From assembly GCA_963632245.1 (NCBI GenBank), contig CAVGTF010000037.1:1-15939 (forward strand): a stretch of DNA of 15,939 nucleotides, written 5' to 3'. The DNA comes from UBA1724 sp963632245 (lineage in GTDB: Bacteria; Verrucomicrobiota; Lentisphaeria; Oligosphaerales; Oligosphaeraceae). Below are positions 13,505-15,939 of the stretch, piece by piece. The notes under the pieces are model-generated. The model was not told the origin of the DNA, searched no databases, and saw nothing but the letters and a program-made list of their open reading frames with translations. A program made the translations under genes and the position numbers. Each line of letters opens with the position of its first letter. The stretch's first letter is position 1.

Positions 13505-14020
13505 TTAATGGCAAGGAAATTCATAATCAATAAAATCTCCACCAAATAAATTTACTAGCTCGTTTTTATACACCGGCAAATCTATAACCATCTCTTCCTT
13601 TAGCAAAACAAATATTGTATTCCCACAAACGGTTAGATCATATAGAATATCATCATCTCTTTGCAAATTTATATATAATAGTGTTCTACCATCTCTTACA
13701 CAAAAAACACCACTCATATCGTCCTCAACAAGAATACTATTTTGCTTCAGGACAGAAACTGCATCATCTCCAAACGGGAAAATTTCTCCATCAATCCTAA
13801 TCCCTAAATCAATGTATTTCGCCTTTTCTTTATATATTTCAACCTTGCCAAGCGTCGATTCCCTTTTCCATCCCCAAAATTCTATTCCCAGGGATTCATA
13901 CTCATACGAAACAGCTCTAGAAGTGCAATCTATCCAAACCAGTACTCCCCAGCCTGAAGCAAAAACTATTAAAGAGCAGAAAGCAATTATCCAAACAATT
14001 TTTATGATTCCTTTTTTCAT
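13505..14020 (-). CDS. Unrecognised AT-rich gene, membrane-anchored or secreted protein
   Basis: The 171-aa product is not a family I recognise. It starts MKKGIIKIVWIIAFCSLIVF, two or three Lys followed by a hydrophobic stretch to about residue 29, which reads as a signal anchor or signal peptide. The rest is a soluble, acidic, beta-rich domain ending FGGDFIDYEFPCH, with aromatic-rich EFWGWKRE near residue 50. Base composition is visibly AT-rich, unlike the GC-rich neighbours, suggesting horizontal acquisition. No ribosome-binding site precedes the ATG, and only 14 nt separate it from the end of the insertion sequence, so its native upstream region has probably been displaced. It may be poorly expressed or driven from the element. 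Confidence 0.65.
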   Translation of the reverse strand: MKKGIIKIVWIIAFCSLIVFASGWGVLVWIDCTSRAVSYEYESLGIEFWGWKRESTLGKVEIYKEKAKYIDLGIRIDGEIFPFGDDAVSVLKQNSILVEDDMSGVFCVRDGRTLLYINLQRDDDILYDLTVCGNTIFVLLKEEMVIDLPVYKNELVNLFGGDFIDYEFPCH

Positions 14021-14056
14021 TTATACAACTATTGTAAAAGTCGGCTAAAACGCACA

Positions 14057-15775
14057 CTATTCGTCGATTACGCCTAGGCGTTGTAGGAGCATGCGGTCTC
14101 TTGCCACGGATTCCGTAGACCACCGCATCTCTCCCGCTCGGGTGTGAACAGTCGTGGTCTCAATGCAGTCGAACCAGTCCATGATCTGTGCCAAAGAGTG
14201 ATCATCTAGCCACTGAGCGAGCTTCTTTTCCTGCTCGAACTGTTCCTTCGTGAGGCTCTTCGCATCCCTAGCAAGTCCATCTTGAAGGTCCTTCAGGCGC
14301 TTCCTGATGAAGCAAGTGTATCCAAGGGCCAGGAACTGCACGAAGAGGCGTCCCTTCAGACTGTCGGGATGCCAGACTCGCGGTCGCCGTCCGCCTAGCA
14401 TGCCCTTCTGGTCCGCGAAGGCCTCCTCGATCTTCTCTCGCTGCCGATAGTTCTCCAGAGCTTCGAAGGTCTCCATTGGCTGGTTGCCCACCAGAGCAAA
14501 GTATCCGAAGTATTTGACCTTCTCTGCCAAGGCCTCTTCGTTGAAGGAGACCTTCAGTTGGCCTCCACGGCCTCTCTTTTCAAGGATGAAATACTTCTTG
14601 ATTCTCTTCTGGGCGGTCTCCGAGAACTCTGTTTGCCCGTCTTCAAGTTGTTTCTTCAGCTCCAGAAGCGAACTTTCGAACGCCTGCCTGCGTTTTGTTG
14701 CATGGGCGAATGAATGGAATACGTGAACCTGAACTCTCCTTGTGATCGTCTCCTCCTCCCCGGCGGCGATTCCACCGCGGCTTCTCTGTCGAATGAATGG
14801 GAAGTCATGCTCGATTGTCATTGACGCACCGTGCACGGAGACATCAAACGAACAGACAGAGGACATTGTGTCTAAGGTCGGCCTCAGGCTATCCACGCAC
14901 TGCCTGACCCACTTCACTTCCGGATCTACCAGCATGAGGAACTTCATGTTCCTGCGAACAAACTGCGTCATGTTCTCTTGGCTGTAGTATCCGTTGTCAG
15001 TCACGATTGTCGGACGGGTAACACCTAGGCACTTCAACTGAGACAGCGCGTTCTCAATGGAGATTACGTCCGGCACATTGCCTGGCTGCTTGGCGAAGGC
15101 GATGGGTTCCCGGTCGTGCACGGAGTACAGAGTCAACAGCTTGATGGTATTCAGTCCGTCATGATCCTTATTGAAGCCCTGTCTTGCCTCCGTTTGCCCC
15201 TCGGAGTACGTTGATATCGTTGTGGAATCGAAGGCGATAACGGGACAAGTGGAAAGAGTCTGCGCACGGGCTGTGAAATACATCTGCATACCGCTTTCAT
15301 TTCGCCCAAGCCGTTCGAAGAGGTCGCCGTAGACATCCTCGCTTATGCCCTCCGCGTATGGCAGTTCGTGCATGATTTGCCACGATTCCAGGCGGGTTAG
15401 GCTTTCGCCGCTGGTTGCTACTAGATACCGCGCAAGCGAGATGGCCTTTTCAGCATCACCCCGTTCGAGCGCCCCTTTGGCGGCATCATCAATGCCTGAG
15501 GAACTTCCAGCCCACTGCAGGATGTCGGTCGTTCCTGTGTGCTTGCGCGTTGCAACTTCTGTCACCAGAGTCTCTCCCTTCTTGCGCTTGGGGCGCGTTG
15601 CCACGATCTCATCTGTGCCAGCCTTGATCTTTCCCTTCAGCCTTTCACTGACGGTCACGGTCTTCCTTGTCTCGGGGTTGTAGGCCGTCGTCCTCTCATA
15701 AACATAAATATCCCCATTTTTGCGGCGCTCGCGGCGCTCTCCGACATGAATTTTCCCGCTTCTCGGTCTAGCCAT
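14057..15775 (-). CDS. DDE transposase, IS1634 family
   Basis: The 572-aa transposase catalyses excision and integration of the element. The DDE triad is Asp183 (IAFDSTTIS), Asp260 (IVTDNGYYS) and Glu450. Glu450 lies in the IS4-superfamily signature Y-x2-R-x3-E-x6-K, read exactly as Tyr443, Arg446, Glu450 and Lys457. The 190-residue gap between the second Asp and Glu fits the beta-strand insertion of this superfamily. The frame is intact. I chose the ATG at 15775 (MARPRSGKIHVGERRERR) because AAGGAGGAG lies 5 nt upstream; a longer frame to 15868 would run through the terminator and promoter. The gene ends 22 nt inside the left inverted repeat. Confidence 0.95.
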   Translation of the reverse strand: MARPRSGKIHVGERRERRKNGDIYVYERTTAYNPETRKTVTVSERLKGKIKAGTDEIVATRPKRKKGETLVTEVATRKHTGTTDILQWAGSSSGIDDAAKGALERGDAEKAISLARYLVATSGESLTRLESWQIMHELPYAEGISEDVYGDLFERLGRNESGMQMYFTARAQTLSTCPVIAFDSTTISTYSEGQTEARQGFNKDHDGLNTIKLLTLYSVHDREPIAFAKQPGNVPDVISIENALSQLKCLGVTRPTIVTDNGYYSQENMTQFVRRNMKFLMLVDPEVKWVRQCVDSLRPTLDTMSSVCSFDVSVHGASMTIEHDFPFIRQRSRGGIAAGEEETITRRVQVHVFHSFAHATKRRQAFESSLLELKKQLEDGQTEFSETAQKRIKKYFILEKRGRGGQLKVSFNEEALAEKVKYFGYFALVGNQPMETFEALENYRQREKIEEAFADQKGMLGGRRPRVWHPDSLKGRLFVQFLALGYTCFIRKRLKDLQDGLARDAKSLTKEQFEQEKKLAQWLDDHSLAQIMDWFDCIETTTVHTRAGEMRWSTESVARDRMLLQRLGVIDE

Positions 15776-15780
15776 AGTAG

Positions 15781-15789
15781 CTCCTCCTT
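15781..15789 (-). promoter_or_regulatory. Ribosome-binding site deciding the transposase start
   Basis: AAGGAGGAG on the minus strand lies 5 nt upstream of the ATG at 15775 and fixes that start. Confidence 0.85.
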
Positions 15790-15808
15790 CGTTTTGTGGA
15801 TGTATTAA

Positions 15809-15836
15809 AATATAATGAATCCACGAAATTTTGCAA
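15809..15836 (-). promoter_or_regulatory. Candidate transposase promoter
   Basis: On the minus strand TTGCAA (15831–15836, 4/6 to -35) is 16 nt from TATATT (15809–15814, 5/6 to -10). The predicted start near 15802 lies downstream of the terminator hairpin and gives a short leader of about 27 nt. Confidence 0.6.
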
Positions 15837-15872
15837 AAGAAAAAGGCATGATTTTCTGGAAAAATCATGCCT
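15837..15872 (-). terminator. Internal terminator shielding the transposase gene
   Basis: AGGCATGATTTT (15844–15855) pairs perfectly over 12 bp with AAAATCATGCCT (15861–15872) around a 5-nt loop. On the minus strand it runs into a T-rich tail (TTTTTCTTTTG). It lies between the right inverted repeat and the transposase promoter, so transcripts entering from outside would stop before the gene. Confidence 0.85.
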
Positions 15873-15939
15873 CATCGCCATTTTCTTGTCTAATGTGATT
15901 GCTTTATCCGACTTTTAGGCTACCAGAAACGGACGCAGT

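Larger units (their letters stand above)
14035..15917. mobile_element. Insertion sequence, IS1634/IS4 superfamily, complete
   Basis: The element is 1883 bp. Its left end reads TAAAAGTCGGCTAAA (14035–14049), and the right end, on the opposite strand, reads TAAAAGTCGGATAAA (15903–15917); 14 of 15 positions match. Between them lie one transposase gene, its promoter and a terminator. I found no clear target-site duplication in the immediate flanks (ACTATTG on the left, GGCTACC on the right), so the true outer boundary may differ by a few bases, or the insertion is old or rearranged. Confidence 0.85.

Noticed and set aside
15776..15868. 31-residue N-terminal extension of the transposase
   Set aside because: It lies over the terminator and promoter, while a strong ribosome site precedes the ATG at 15775.
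14025..15927. Target-site duplication flanking the IS
   Set aside because: The bases outside the two inverted repeats do not match over 4–8 nt, so none is reported.

Overview
This is a bacterial window, GC-rich in its genes, dominated by translation genes. The organism cannot be named from sequence alone. The fused str–S10 gene order with no tuf gene between EF-G and S10, together with a diverged EF-G, is compatible with the PVC superphylum (for example Verrucomicrobiota/Lentisphaerota). That placement is an inference of low confidence.

Region 1 (about 60–6403, minus strand) is one ribosomal-protein operon read right to left: rpsL, rpsG, an EF-G homologue, rpsJ, rplC, rplD, rplW, rplB, rpsS. 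It has a plausible sigma-70-type promoter at 6376–6403 and a near-perfect intrinsic terminator at 68–112, directly after rpsS. Gene spacing is short (from a 1-nt overlap to 31 nt) except for a 167-nt gap with a strong hairpin in front of the EF-G gene. Several normally invariant residues are changed: L2 has Ser where the conserved PTC-proximal His is expected, S12 has Arg at the streptomycin-associated Lys88, and the EF-G has SKLD instead of NKxD and Gln in place of the translocation-critical His at the tip of domain IV.

Region 2 (6421–7334, minus strand) holds arfB (stalled-ribosome rescue hydrolase) and a 65-aa lysine-rich protein of unknown function with its own promoter and terminator.

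Region 3 (7606–13317, plus strand) holds uvrA (nucleotide excision repair), a 459-bp spacer built from 7-nt periodic repeats and GC-rich dyads, then prfC (RF3) and tlyA (rRNA 2'-O-methyltransferase), which are 15 nt apart and probably co-transcribed.

Region 4 (13318–15939, minus strand) is an acquired or remodelled patch. It contains an AT-rich gene for an unrecognised membrane-anchored protein and, starting 14 nt upstream of it, an apparently complete IS1634/IS4-superfamily element with matching terminal inverted repeats, an intact DDE transposase and a terminator that shields the transposase from outside transcription.

I see no CRISPR array, tRNA, rRNA or recognisable defence system. The strongest leads are the cluster of unusual residues in the translation apparatus and the heptamer-phased intergenic repeats.
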